In this document: positions 17,239-25,029 of the stretch, one piece after another
Layout of the letters: each line of letters opens with the position of its first letter
How positions within the stretch are numbered: the stretch's first letter is position 1
Assembly: GCF_014695775.1 (NCBI RefSeq)
Contig: NZ_JACJOX010000058.1
Coordinates: 1-64,000, forward strand
DNA: 64,000 nt
Origin: Leptolyngbya sp. FACHB-60
Lineage (GTDB): Bacteria; Cyanobacteriota; Cyanobacteriia; Phormidesmidales; Phormidesmidaceae
Direction of reading: 5' to 3'
Translations under genes and position numbers: made by a program
Notes under the pieces: generated by a model
What the model was told of the DNA's origin: nothing
The model's input: only the letters and a program-made list of their open reading frames with translations
Databases searched by the model: none

Positions 17239-17682
17239 TGCTTACCACATTTTTTCTTGGTTGGGTCAATCTCTGCTCAGCAGATCACGCAATGTAATAG
17301 CTAGGAGAACGACACTCCTGCTAGAAAAAACAATGATTGAGAAACGATTCAGTTTACGTATTTTTTATAGTCTTTCGCAAGAGAAAAATGATTTCTTTCT
17401 AAAACTTAGATAAGGGAACCGCCATTGGCGCACATATATAGGGAATATCTAAGGTCAGTTGGGAGGTGCTTCACTTCAAAGCTTTAGAACATGTCTATTG
17501 ACCGGCTCTAGCCGTCGCTTCAAATCAATCCCTAAGCTGAGCTCGTCTGTCTGGTGAACCAGGCTTTCAACTCTTTAACCTTGCTCACAGGCTTTTCTTA
17601 GCCTGTTTAGACTGATCCCCAGTCCGTGAGTGAAGTACCTACTCCTGATCTTGCCGCTTAATACTCCTGGAGTTTAATTCAA
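17239..17682. other. 444-bp intergenic region, no gene seen
   Basis: AT-rich from 17320 to 17420, then mixed. No reading frame, tRNA or clear terminator was found. It must hold the promoters of the divergent genes at 17238 and 17683. A GGAG Shine-Dalgarno (17669-17672) lies 10 nt before ATG 17683 inside the small palindrome ACTCCTGGAGT. Confidence 0.4.
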
Positions 17683-18039
17683 ATGGCTCAAACCATTGTT
17701 AATCTAACTTTACCGATCGTAACAGATAAGATCGACGCTATTTTGGCGGCCTATCCGCTCTACGAATATCGCCAGGTTTTTGCGGTTCCTGAACTGCGGC
17801 AAAAATTGACGGCCTATGTTCTCGCTCGGCTGCCGGTGGTGTATGTCACGATGGACAGCAGTACTGCCTGCGATATGGCACCGACAGGGCACTGCTACTC
17901 TTCTGAGCAGCACAATCAGATTAATCAGCTGATCCACCAAGGGATTGAGGCGTTGCTGGGTCGGCCTGAGATTGAGCAGCGTCGTCCTAGTGTTGAACGG
18001 ATTGAGGCTGAACCCATTCCGTCGAGCTGGTTCGGATAG
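17683..18039 (+). CDS. ComFB-like small protein (putative cyclic-dinucleotide receptor family)
   Basis: 118 residues. The pattern NLTLPIVTDKIDAILAAYPL, then a conserved helix and KLTAYVLARLPVVYVTMD resembles the ComFB domain, whose core reads V-x-x-Y-A-L-N-x-L-P-x-x-Y. ComFB proteins in cyanobacteria have been reported to bind cyclic dinucleotides. The zinc-binding cysteines of Bacillus ComFB are not conserved here; only Cys64 and Cys70 are present. It lies about 150 nt upstream of a degenerate histidine kinase on the same strand and may work with it. The family call is by eye. Confidence 0.5.
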   Translation: MAQTIVNLTLPIVTDKIDAILAAYPLYEYRQVFAVPELRQKLTAYVLARLPVVYVTMDSSTACDMAPTGHCYSSEQHNQINQLIHQGIEALLGRPEIEQRRPSVERIEAEPIPSSWFG

Positions 18040-18187
18040 ATTGGCCGGGTTTCCGTTCGGTTCTACCCATAGCTCAATCATGATTAAGGGCGTAGTCTCG
18101 TAATAGACGGTGGGTTGTCTGGAGTGGGCAACCTGCTGACTGTGGCTTAAGTGCCGTAGTTGGCCGATCGCAGAGACAGGTGACGCC

Positions 18188-19771
18188 TTGGTGCAGCAGT
18201 TTCTACCCCTTAGTCCGTTGCTCAGTGAGCAGCAGGTTCCCTCTGGCCGGGAGCCAGAGGAGGCCCATTGGCAGCCTGGAGCTGGTGCTAGTACGCCCCA
18301 GGCCCACATTCAGGCTGAGCAAGAGTGGCTAAGTGGCCTGACAGCCCTGATTAGACTACTACTCGAACTTCCTCCAGACTCTGTCCCGACGGAGGTGGGT
18401 GGGCTGATGCCGTTGATGGGAGGGGTGCTGTCGGGGCCATTTCCGGTGCTGCCCGATCGCCTCAAGGGGCAGCGGTTGGCTCACTGGCTTTTGGTGCCTG
18501 AGCAACTGGAGCAGATTCTGGCCGTAACCCGTCCTCTGCTGCCAGGGCAAGGAAAAGGAGTGGCCGCAGCTCCCGCCTGTGATTTGCAGATGGTGCCCCT
18601 GACCAGCAGTGACCCGCTGGTGGGAGAACGGTTTTGTCTGTTGTTGACCCGGCACATTAGTCTGCTGTTGGTATTGGGCTACGATGCTCACGGGCTACCC
18701 CAGTTTCAGTTTTCCTTTGCTCCTGAGGTGGTGGAGCAGGGCTGGCAACGCTTGCGCGATCGCGTTGTGGCTACCCGTCCCCCCCTGGTGCAGGCCCTCG
18801 ATCGCCTGATCGACGAGTTTCCTCCCGTTGAGCCCGACTATCGCTTGGTGACTCGCTATAGCCATTTGCTCATGGCACAACTGCGCCATCTGCCCCCTGG
18901 GTCAGTAGAGGCTGAGGGGCATGGATCGACTGTGACTATGCCGGCTTTGGCGCTGCCCGCTCGACCTACCGTGGCAGCCTTTCAGACTGACTCGCCTCCT
19001 CACTTTAAATCTGTATTCGGCAGTGCTGCTGAGGCAAACCCTCAACCCGCCGAGGAGAGTAGCCCCGATACCGAGCTGCTCAAGGCAATGGCCCACGAAA
19101 TTCGTACGCCCTTAACGACGATTCGCACGCTGACGCGATCGCTGTTGAAGCGCAAAGATATTAGCGATGAAGTGGGTAAGCGTCTGCGGCTGATCGATCG
19201 CGAATGCACACAGCAAATTGATCGTTTTAGCCTAATTTTTCGGGCTGTGGAGCTAGAGACCGATCGGACGGCCAGGCCGCGATCGCCCCTATCAGCGATT
19301 TCCCTCAACCAGCTGTTTGATGATGCCATTCCTCACTGGCAGCAGCAGGCCAGTCGTCGCAACCTCAGCCTGACCGTGAATGTACCACCCTGCCTACCCA
19401 TGGTGAACAGCGACCCGGCCATGCTAACCCAGGTGCTCACTGGGCTGATCGATCGCTTTACCCACAGCTTGCCCCCCTACAGTCACATTGAGCTGGCAGT
19501 CACCTTAGCTGGGCACCAGCTCAAGCTTCAATTTCAGTCACTGCCACCTACGGGCAGTGATGACCAGCTCAAGGATGATCCGTTCTCATCGCCCTTTAAG
19601 GCATTGGGGCAGTTGCTCATGTTTCAGCCCGAAACCGGGGGGCTCAGCCTTAACCTCAACGCCACCAAAAATTTGTTTCAGGCTTTGGGCGGCAAACTCA
19701 TCGTGCGGCAGCGTCCCCAAGCTGGCGAAGTGCTGACGGTATTTTTGCCCTTAGAGACTAAAACGCTGTAA
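18188..19771 (+). CDS. Histidine-kinase-like protein with degenerate ATPase domain
   Basis: 527 residues from TTG 18188 (or GTG 18191). The N-terminal 280 residues form an unrecognised sensory region without membrane helices. The HisKA box is intact: MAHEIRTPLTT with phospho-acceptor His303. The catalytic domain is altered: the N-box reads LTGLIDRF where N-L-L-x-N-A is expected, no DxGxG G1 box can be found, and only GLSLNLNATKNLFQALGGK recalls the G2 region. It may therefore accept rather than donate phosphate, or act as a scaffold. A terminator with a UACG loop follows. Confidence 0.72.
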   Translation: MVQQFLPLSPLLSEQQVPSGREPEEAHWQPGAGASTPQAHIQAEQEWLSGLTALIRLLLELPPDSVPTEVGGLMPLMGGVLSGPFPVLPDRLKGQRLAHWLLVPEQLEQILAVTRPLLPGQGKGVAAAPACDLQMVPLTSSDPLVGERFCLLLTRHISLLLVLGYDAHGLPQFQFSFAPEVVEQGWQRLRDRVVATRPPLVQALDRLIDEFPPVEPDYRLVTRYSHLLMAQLRHLPPGSVEAEGHGSTVTMPALALPARPTVAAFQTDSPPHFKSVFGSAAEANPQPAEESSPDTELLKAMAHEIRTPLTTIRTLTRSLLKRKDISDEVGKRLRLIDRECTQQIDRFSLIFRAVELETDRTARPRSPLSAISLNQLFDDAIPHWQQQASRRNLSLTVNVPPCLPMVNSDPAMLTQVLTGLIDRFTHSLPPYSHIELAVTLAGHQLKLQFQSLPPTGSDDQLKDDPFSSPFKALGQLLMFQPETGGLSLNLNATKNLFQALGGKLIVRQRPQAGEVLTVFLPLETKTL

Positions 19772-19799
19772 GCCGCTTATGGTGATCGCTGTGGACTTC

Positions 19800-19827
19800 A
19801 GAGACTCTCTACGGAGGGTCTCTCTTT
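19800..19827 (+). terminator. Terminator-like hairpin with UACG tetraloop
   Basis: AGAGACTCTC (19800-19809) pairs with GAGGGTCTCT (19814-19823) over ten positions with one T-G wobble around a TACG loop, followed by CTTT. It lies 28 nt after the kinase stop and also faces the convergent GNAT gene. Confidence 0.7.
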
Positions 19828-19878
19828 AAAGAGTCGAGATCAATCCCACCGCGAGCTACAGCTGGGATGTCGCATTGC

Positions 19879-20424
19879 CTAGCAATCGGCAGTAGCTATG
19901 TCCAGATTTAGGGTCGCATCAGCCCAATCGGCTCGATCTAAGCGATAAACCGAGCAGTCATCGTCGCCAAATCGGCGGTGCTCTACAAATTTGAACCCAA
20001 GGCGCTCATAGAAGCGGTGGGCGCGGGTGTTGTTGGTCAGCGGGTCAATCAGCACCGCTGTCACCAAGGGATCAGCAAAACAGCGGGCTAGGGCCAGCCT
20101 CATCATGGTGGTGCCATAGCCTTTACCCAGCTCAGTAGCTTCGCCAATCCAAATGTCGATCGCCCGCAAATTGGCCGGGACATCGCCCCAGTAGTGGCTG
20201 TCTTCCTGGGCGGGATCAATGATTTGAATAAAGCCGATGGGGCGACCGTTGAGCTCAGCCATGAGCTGCTCGCGCCAGCTGGGGGTGCGCGCTAGCTCTA
20301 CCTCCCACCCCCAGTCGTCGTTGGGGTCGGCGGCGATCACCTGAGGTTGCTCATCCCAGTGGCGAAGTAGATCGAGGTCGCTCAGGGTAGCGGGCCGCAG
20401 GGTAATGGTGCTTGACTCAGGCAT
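19879..20424 (-). CDS. GNAT acetyltransferase, AAC(6')-like
   Basis: About 181 residues from the ATG at 20424, which places TITLRPATLSDLDLLRHWDE at the N-terminus. IDIWIGEATELGKGYGTTMMRLAL carries the acetyl-CoA pyrophosphate loop, and NNTRAHRFYERLGFKFVEHR is the C-terminal family motif. The motif set resembles the AAC(6')/RimJ-type GNAT subgroup, some of which acetylate aminoglycosides. Such activity cannot be inferred from sequence alone. An alternative ATG lies at 20448. It converges on the histidine-kinase-like gene. Confidence 0.8.
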   Translation of the reverse strand: MPESSTITLRPATLSDLDLLRHWDEQPQVIAADPNDDWGWEVELARTPSWREQLMAELNGRPIGFIQIIDPAQEDSHYWGDVPANLRAIDIWIGEATELGKGYGTTMMRLALARCFADPLVTAVLIDPLTNNTRAHRFYERLGFKFVEHRRFGDDDCSVYRLDRADWADATLNLDIATADC

Positions 20425-20554
20425 GGTCGTTACCTGCTGATTTAACATTGGTTAGCCACCCGACCACTATGGGTTTCGCGTACTCTTTTGCCAAGAGACG
20501 ATATTCATCTTTAAAAGGTATCAATTCAGCCAGCCGTGAAATTGCCTGAATTTT

Positions 20555-21106
20555 TTATCGGTCTGGAACCTGGTAGTGCAATTCCACAAAGTTTTGGCCG
20601 TAGGTTTTGGCTGACAGCAGCCTCAATGGCGGATCGACCCGTAGCGGAAATAGGGGAGCGCCGCCGCCCAGGGTGACCGAGGCAATCTGCACCACAATTT
20701 CATCTAGCAGCCCAGCGTCGTAAAACTGGCCTGCCAGGTCGCCGCCGCCGACAATCCACACATTTTTGTCGCCGGCTGCGATCGCCATCTCCTGGTGAAA
20801 GGGCTTGACGTCGCCGCTGACAAACCGAACATCAGCATTCTCAATGGTTGGCAGCTGGCGCGAGGTAAATACCCAGGCCGGTACTTTGTAAGGCCAAGGC
20901 TGGGGGTTGTCGGCCTCAGCAGAAAAATCGTGGTCGTAGATCCATTGGTAGGTGGTGGAGCCCATGGCGATCGCACCCACCCCCTCCAAAAAGGTATCAA
21001 ACGTATTCGGCTCTAGTTCGCCAAACTGAAACAACCAGTCGAGAGAATTGTTGGGGTCGGCGATAAAGCCATCTAAGCTGGTAGCCGTGTAATAAATGGT
21101 GGCCAT
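20555..21106 (-). CDS. Dihydrofolate reductase-family (RibD C-terminal-like) protein
   Basis: 183 residues with the DHFR/RibD-C fold: ATIYYTATSLDGFIADPN at the N-terminus, AIAMGSTTYQWI near residue 46, WIVGGGDLAGQFYDAGLLDE near residue 118, and VTLGGGAPLFP near residue 145. These stand-alone proteins probably reduce a pterin- or pyrimidine-like substrate with NADPH, but no member of this subgroup has a firmly known role. It sits 41 bp downstream of the beta-lactamase gene on the same strand and may be co-transcribed with it. Confidence 0.85.
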   Translation of the reverse strand: MATIYYTATSLDGFIADPNNSLDWLFQFGELEPNTFDTFLEGVGAIAMGSTTYQWIYDHDFSAEADNPQPWPYKVPAWVFTSRQLPTIENADVRFVSGDVKPFHQEMAIAAGDKNVWIVGGGDLAGQFYDAGLLDEIVVQIASVTLGGGAPLFPLRVDPPLRLLSAKTYGQNFVELHYQVPDR

Positions 21107-21147
21107 GGTAGATTGTGCTCCCTCACAGAGTTGAGTTTTAGGTGCGG

Positions 21148-22008
21148 CTACAAAAGATTTAGGGTCTCAAAGCAGCGACGTGTTAGCTCAAGGCGAACTG
21201 AGAGATCGGCATCACTGCGCATGTCGATGTTGGTGGCAAACAGGTAAACGTTTTCCCCTCGTTCTAGATAGCCAACATACCAGCCAATTTGGGGTTGATC
21301 GGCCTCGCCCAAGCCAGCCCAGCCCGTCTTGGCCCGCAGCGTGTAGTCGGGGGTGCGCTCGGCGATCATGATGTCTTTGACTGTAGCTACTGTCTCCTCA
21401 GAAAACGGCAATTCGTTGCGGTGCAGGCGCTGTAAGAACTCGATCTGCTGCTGGGGCGTAATGCGCAGGTCGCCCTCTAGCCAGAAGCTGTCGATCGCCT
21501 CAGGACTGCCGATAGCTTGGTTGCCGTAGCCTGCTTCGCTGACCCACTGCTGCATGCGATCGTGCCCAACCCGCCGCGCCAGCACCTGATAGAACCAAAC
21601 GGCGGATAGATTAAATGCCCTACGCAAATTCAAGTCTTGGTTCCAGGTGGGGATCATGCGCTCGATGCCGTCCCAAGTGAGCACCGCAACATCGTTGGCG
21701 ATCACTCCAGTTTCGAGCGCAATCAGCGAGTTGAGAATTTTGAAAGTAGAAGCTGGCAAAAAGGCTTGGCGGTTGCGATCGCGATTGTGCTCATAGGTCA
21801 CGTTCTGGTTCACATCGTGAATAATGATCGCCCCTTCAACCCCTAGGGCTTGAAAATGTTGGGCAAATTGAGCTTCTAAACTGGCTGTTTGCTGACTGGG
21901 CGTTGGTGCGATCGGCTCCACGCTAGACTGAGCAGCGGCAGGCGGCATCGGCATAGCAACCAAGCCGCTGACGGCTAACCCAAAGAACCATCGATAGGCA
22001 CGATCCAC
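21148..22008 (-). CDS. Class D (OXA-type) beta-lactamase family protein
   Basis: 286 residues with a signal peptide (about 1-26), so it acts in the periplasm. All class D motifs are present: STFK at 87-90 with nucleophile Ser87 and carboxylatable Lys90, SAV at 135-137, YGN at 161-163, FWLEGDLRI near 175, and KTGW at 227-230. The length is typical (about 270-290). Active-site completeness suggests a working serine hydrolase; whether it degrades beta-lactams or acts on native cell-wall material cannot be seen. Base use resembles its neighbours and there is no integron or IS nearby, so it looks like a resident chromosomal gene. Confidence 0.88.
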   Translation of the reverse strand: MDRAYRWFFGLAVSGLVAMPMPPAAAQSSVEPIAPTPSQQTASLEAQFAQHFQALGVEGAIIIHDVNQNVTYEHNRDRNRQAFLPASTFKILNSLIALETGVIANDVAVLTWDGIERMIPTWNQDLNLRRAFNLSAVWFYQVLARRVGHDRMQQWVSEAGYGNQAIGSPEAIDSFWLEGDLRITPQQQIEFLQRLHRNELPFSEETVATVKDIMIAERTPDYTLRAKTGWAGLGEADQPQIGWYVGYLERGENVYLFATNIDMRSDADLSVRLELTRRCFETLNLL

Positions 22009-22331
22009 AATATTGAGCTCCTAAAAGGGCAATTTTCGGGCGCGGAGTTAACTTTACACAGTACTCAAGTACTTGTCCAGGCCACAGAGGTTTAAGGACA
22101 GCCAGCGCGGTCAGAGCAATCAGGCGAATGAACTGAATTTATAGGCTGATCACTCGCACAACCCGTTACATCCCAAAAGTTGAAGCCTTGACCTGTGAGC
22201 GGGCGATAGCAACCTTACGCATGGAGGGAGGGCGTGAGCAATGCAGGGCTGCGCATAGGGGCTAATAGGGTGTGATGGTGACGAAGGCTTGCTCCTTGAG
22301 ATCACACCCGCTATTTGAGACAAAGGTTCTA
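22009..22331. other. 323-bp intergenic region, nothing recognised
   Basis: Lies between azoR and the beta-lactamase gene, which are on the same strand, and so should hold the 3' end of azoR's transcript start region for the lactamase upstream side. No ORF, hairpin with T-run or repeat was noticed. Confidence 0.3.
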
Positions 22332-22964
22332 TCAGGCGGCAACCAGTTCTGCCACCTGGGCTTGGGCCGCTGCAATGGAGGCGGCTAAGCTTTCGCTACT
22401 GTGCTCGTCATTTTCGATATGCACAAAGGTGATATCGGTGATGCCAATAAACCCAAACGCTACCCGCAGGTAGGGATCTTGGTGATTCATGTGGCCGTAG
22501 CGCTCGCCAGGGCCAAAGCCTGAGGCTCCTCGGGCAGTGATGACGAACATTTTTTTGCCGTGGAGCAGGGGTTTATAGGGATCTTCGGCATCCTCGGGGT
22601 CAATGGCGAAGGTGTGGCCGGTGCGCACAATTTGGTCAATGTAGGCTTTGAATGTGCTAGGGATGCTGAAGTTGTACATGGGGCACCCCACGACCACAAT
22701 ATCGGCAGCGATGAGTTCGTCGATTAGGCGAACGCTCACACTGAGTGCCTCCCACATCTCCGGTGTGCGCTGCTCGGGCGGGGTGTAGGCCGCCACAATC
22801 CAGGGTTCATCTACATGGGGCACGGGCTGGCGGCCGATATCGCGGTAAGTGACGGTGTCGCTGGGATGAGTTTGTTGCCAGGCTTCGACAAATTCGCGAG
22901 TCATGCGGCGAGAGTGAGACCTTTCCCCTCGCGGGCTAGAATCAATATGCAGCAGGTGTGTCAT
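22332..22964 (-). CDS. azoR: FMN-dependent NADH-azoreductase / quinone reductase
   Basis: 210 residues of flavodoxin-like fold. The FMN phosphate loop is HIDSSPRGERSHSR at residues 6-19, CPMYNFSIPSTFKAYID lies near residue 95, and ITARGASGFGPGERYG near residue 137. AzoR enzymes reduce quinones and azo compounds with NADH and FMN, probably protecting against quinone stress. The length is normal. It is followed on its upstream side by a decayed Uma2 gene and then a divergent AraC-type regulator, which may control it. Confidence 0.9.
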   Translation of the reverse strand: MTHLLHIDSSPRGERSHSRRMTREFVEAWQQTHPSDTVTYRDIGRQPVPHVDEPWIVAAYTPPEQRTPEMWEALSVSVRLIDELIAADIVVVGCPMYNFSIPSTFKAYIDQIVRTGHTFAIDPEDAEDPYKPLLHGKKMFVITARGASGFGPGERYGHMNHQDPYLRVAFGFIGITDITFVHIENDEHSSESLAASIAAAQAQVAELVAA

Positions 22965-23063
22965 AGGGCCTCTAAGTCAGTACCCGTTTAGCCTAGGGAA
23001 CCTGCCTGGGTGGGCGCTATTTCATTCTTGGGAGGCTGTCAAAATCTTGCGATGGATTGGCGA

Positions 23064-23621
23064 TCAATCCAGCAGGCGCCGCACGGATATGGGCACATCA
23101 GGAAATGCGATCGGCGCAACGGATCCTTCTTTTAGCGTAGTTTGTGATTGATACGCCCCATTGACCGGGTCGCGCATGACTACAAGCTCCATGCGTTGGA
23201 GATTGATCACCCAATATTCGGGAATGCCTGCCGCAGCGTAGGCCTTTGCCTTGGGCTCCAAATCTTTTTGCAGGCTGGTGTCCGAGAACTCCATCAGCCA
23301 AAAGACGTTTTCTGGATAAGGGTGATGCTGCAAATACTCCTTACCTAAGGGCTGCACTACCGCCAGGTCAGGTTCTGGCTCAGACTGGGTAGCGGGAATA
23401 GTGATGGGGTGACTCTCACGAACTTGGGCTCGCTCACCCAACAATTTCCGCAGATAATCACCAACGGTGCTGGCGTAGTAGGCGTGGGGTTCTCCTTAGG
23501 GGGGCATTTCAATGATTTCTCCATTCAAAAGCTCCACCCGGCGATCGCTGAGAATGCCCGCCGCAATCATCTGGTGGTAGTCCTCAAGAGTCCATTTTGC
23601 GATCGCAACATGAGGGGTCAT
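23064..23621 (-). pseudogene. Uma2-family endonuclease gene broken by one in-frame stop
   Basis: Reading leftwards from ATG 23621 gives a typical Uma2 (DUF820) start: WTLEDYHQMIAAGILSDRR, then VELLNGEIIEMPP. Codon 42 (23496-23498) is TAA, after which the same frame continues with EPHAYYASTVGDYLRKLLGE and the PD-(D/E)XK-like core (PDLAVV, FWLMEFSDTSLQKDL, YWVINLQ) to the normal end. Total length would be 185 residues, the usual size. No frameshift or insertion is needed; one base change restores the gene. A shorter protein from TTG 23444 would lack the N-terminal part. Uma2 proteins are multicopy and of unknown role in cyanobacteria. Confidence 0.85.
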
Positions 23622-23772
23622 CGCTTTCTCTGGCTGCCATTCAAGGTGAGAATTTGCCTATCGCTTTATTCTGCCAGATAGACTTGAGAGAGTTGGGGCA
23701 GATTCCGGGACGGATAGCTTCGCGAATTGTCTGGGCCTAGCCTAACCTAGCTCCAAGGTGGAGAATCTACCG

Positions 23773-24687
23773 ATGAATGCAGCTAAATCCGCTGATGTCA
23801 GGGCTAGTCACAACCAGCTAGCCACTGATCAAACCGCGTTAGATTGCCTACCGACGCTGTCGAGTCAAGCCTTGGGATGGGAGCACATTCAGGTGGGGCA
23901 ATTTCAGCATCCGCCGGGGGAATGTCGGATGGCCTCAGACGCGGAGCATACGGTTTGTGTGTCGTTGGCGGCCCGTCCAGTGCGGTTTTTGCAAATCAAA
24001 GACGGCAAAACCCACAGCAGCCTCTGCGGTAAAGGCGATATTTCCATTACCCCGGCTCAAACATCCTTTTTTGCCCGCTGGCAGGACGACGATCACTACG
24101 TCGAGCTGCGGCTCAACTCCGGCTTTATGGCCACCGTCGCTCAAGAAGCCCTGGGGTTAAACCCCGATCGCATTGAACTCATCCCCGAGTTTCGCTTGCG
24201 GGACGGGCGGCTAGAGGCGATCGCCTTGATGCTGCTCGACGAACTCAACCAGGCCAACCCCGGCGGCAAGCTCTACGTCGAGTCGCTGACCAACCTGCTG
24301 GCGGTGCACCTGCTGCGGCAATATGCCATGGCCAGACCAACCTTGCCCATTCACCCCAGCGGCTTACCCCAGCGCCAGCTCTTGCCGGTGTTAGATCACA
24401 TCCACGAAGCCCTGGATGCCGACCTTAAATTGGCGGATTTGGCGGCGATCGCAGGTCTCAGCCCCTTCCATTTCAGTCATCAGTTCAAACAGGCGATGGG
24501 GGTTGCCCCCTACCAATACGTGCTGCAACAGCGGGTCGAGCGGGCCAAGCAGTTGTTGAAACAAACTAACCACTCTATTGTGGAAATCGCCCTGCTGTGT
24601 GGGTTTAACAGCCATAGCCACCTGAGTAAACAGTTTCGCCAGACCACCGGCACCACCCCCAGCGCCTACCGAGCGATCGTGCAGTAA
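23773..24687 (+). CDS. AraC-family transcriptional regulator
   Basis: 304 residues from ATG 23773, chosen because AAGGTGGAG sits about ten bases upstream; the frame is open from GTG 23758. The C-terminal 100 residues hold two helix-turn-helix motifs (LKLADLAAIAGLSPFHFSHQ and IVEIALLCGFNSHSHLSKQF) and the family signature ending in TGTTPSAYR. The N-terminal 190 residues form an effector-binding domain without clear ligands. It is divergent from the Uma2 pseudogene and azoR, and 11 bp upstream of a thioredoxin-fold gene on the same strand. Confidence 0.88.
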   Translation: MNAAKSADVRASHNQLATDQTALDCLPTLSSQALGWEHIQVGQFQHPPGECRMASDAEHTVCVSLAARPVRFLQIKDGKTHSSLCGKGDISITPAQTSFFARWQDDDHYVELRLNSGFMATVAQEALGLNPDRIELIPEFRLRDGRLEAIALMLLDELNQANPGGKLYVESLTNLLAVHLLRQYAMARPTLPIHPSGLPQRQLLPVLDHIHEALDADLKLADLAAIAGLSPFHFSHQFKQAMGVAPYQYVLQQRVERAKQLLKQTNHSIVEIALLCGFNSHSHLSKQFRQTTGTTPSAYRAIVQ

Positions 24688-24698
24688 CCGCCCTTCCC

Positions 24699-24998
24699 GT
24701 GACTGACCCCGTGACTAAATTTGTGCTCTACAGCAAGCCCGGCTGCCATCTGTGTGAAGGGCTCGAAGAAAAACTTGTGGTCGCCGCCCACCTGCCCTTT
24801 GAGCTAGAGGTGCGCGACATCACCACCCGCGACGACTGGTTTCAGCGCTACCAGTACGAGATTCCGGTGCTGTGCTGTGTTCGCGATGGAGACTCTGACC
24901 CCCAAGAAATTCCTTTGCCGCGCTTGTCGCCTCGGGCACCCCAGGCCAAGGTGGAGCAATTGATACAGACTTATATGGGGCAGAGTAAGGCAGAATAG
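24699..24998 (+). CDS. Glutaredoxin-like thiol protein (DUF836)
   Basis: 99 residues with a thioredoxin fold. VLYSKPGCHLCEGLEEKL carries a CxxC pair (Cys16 and Cys19), cis-Pro is in YEIPVLCC, and the C-terminal helix carries KVEQLIQTYM. The start is GTG 24699. DUF836 proteins are small glutaredoxin-like proteins with unproven substrates. It follows the AraC gene by 11 nt and precedes murE by 31 nt. Confidence 0.85.
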   Translation: MTDPVTKFVLYSKPGCHLCEGLEEKLVVAAHLPFELEVRDITTRDDWFQRYQYEIPVLCCVRDGDSDPQEIPLPRLSPRAPQAKVEQLIQTYMGQSKAE

Positions 24999-25029
24999 GG
25001 CAACTTCAATGATGTGAGGAGTTGCTGAC

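Noticed and set aside
17710..18309. 199-residue minus-strand ORF
   Set aside because: Shadow of the ComFB-like gene with no domain pattern.
23444..23621. Frameshift or insertion in the Uma2 gene
   Set aside because: The frame is the same on both sides; only one stop codon interrupts it.
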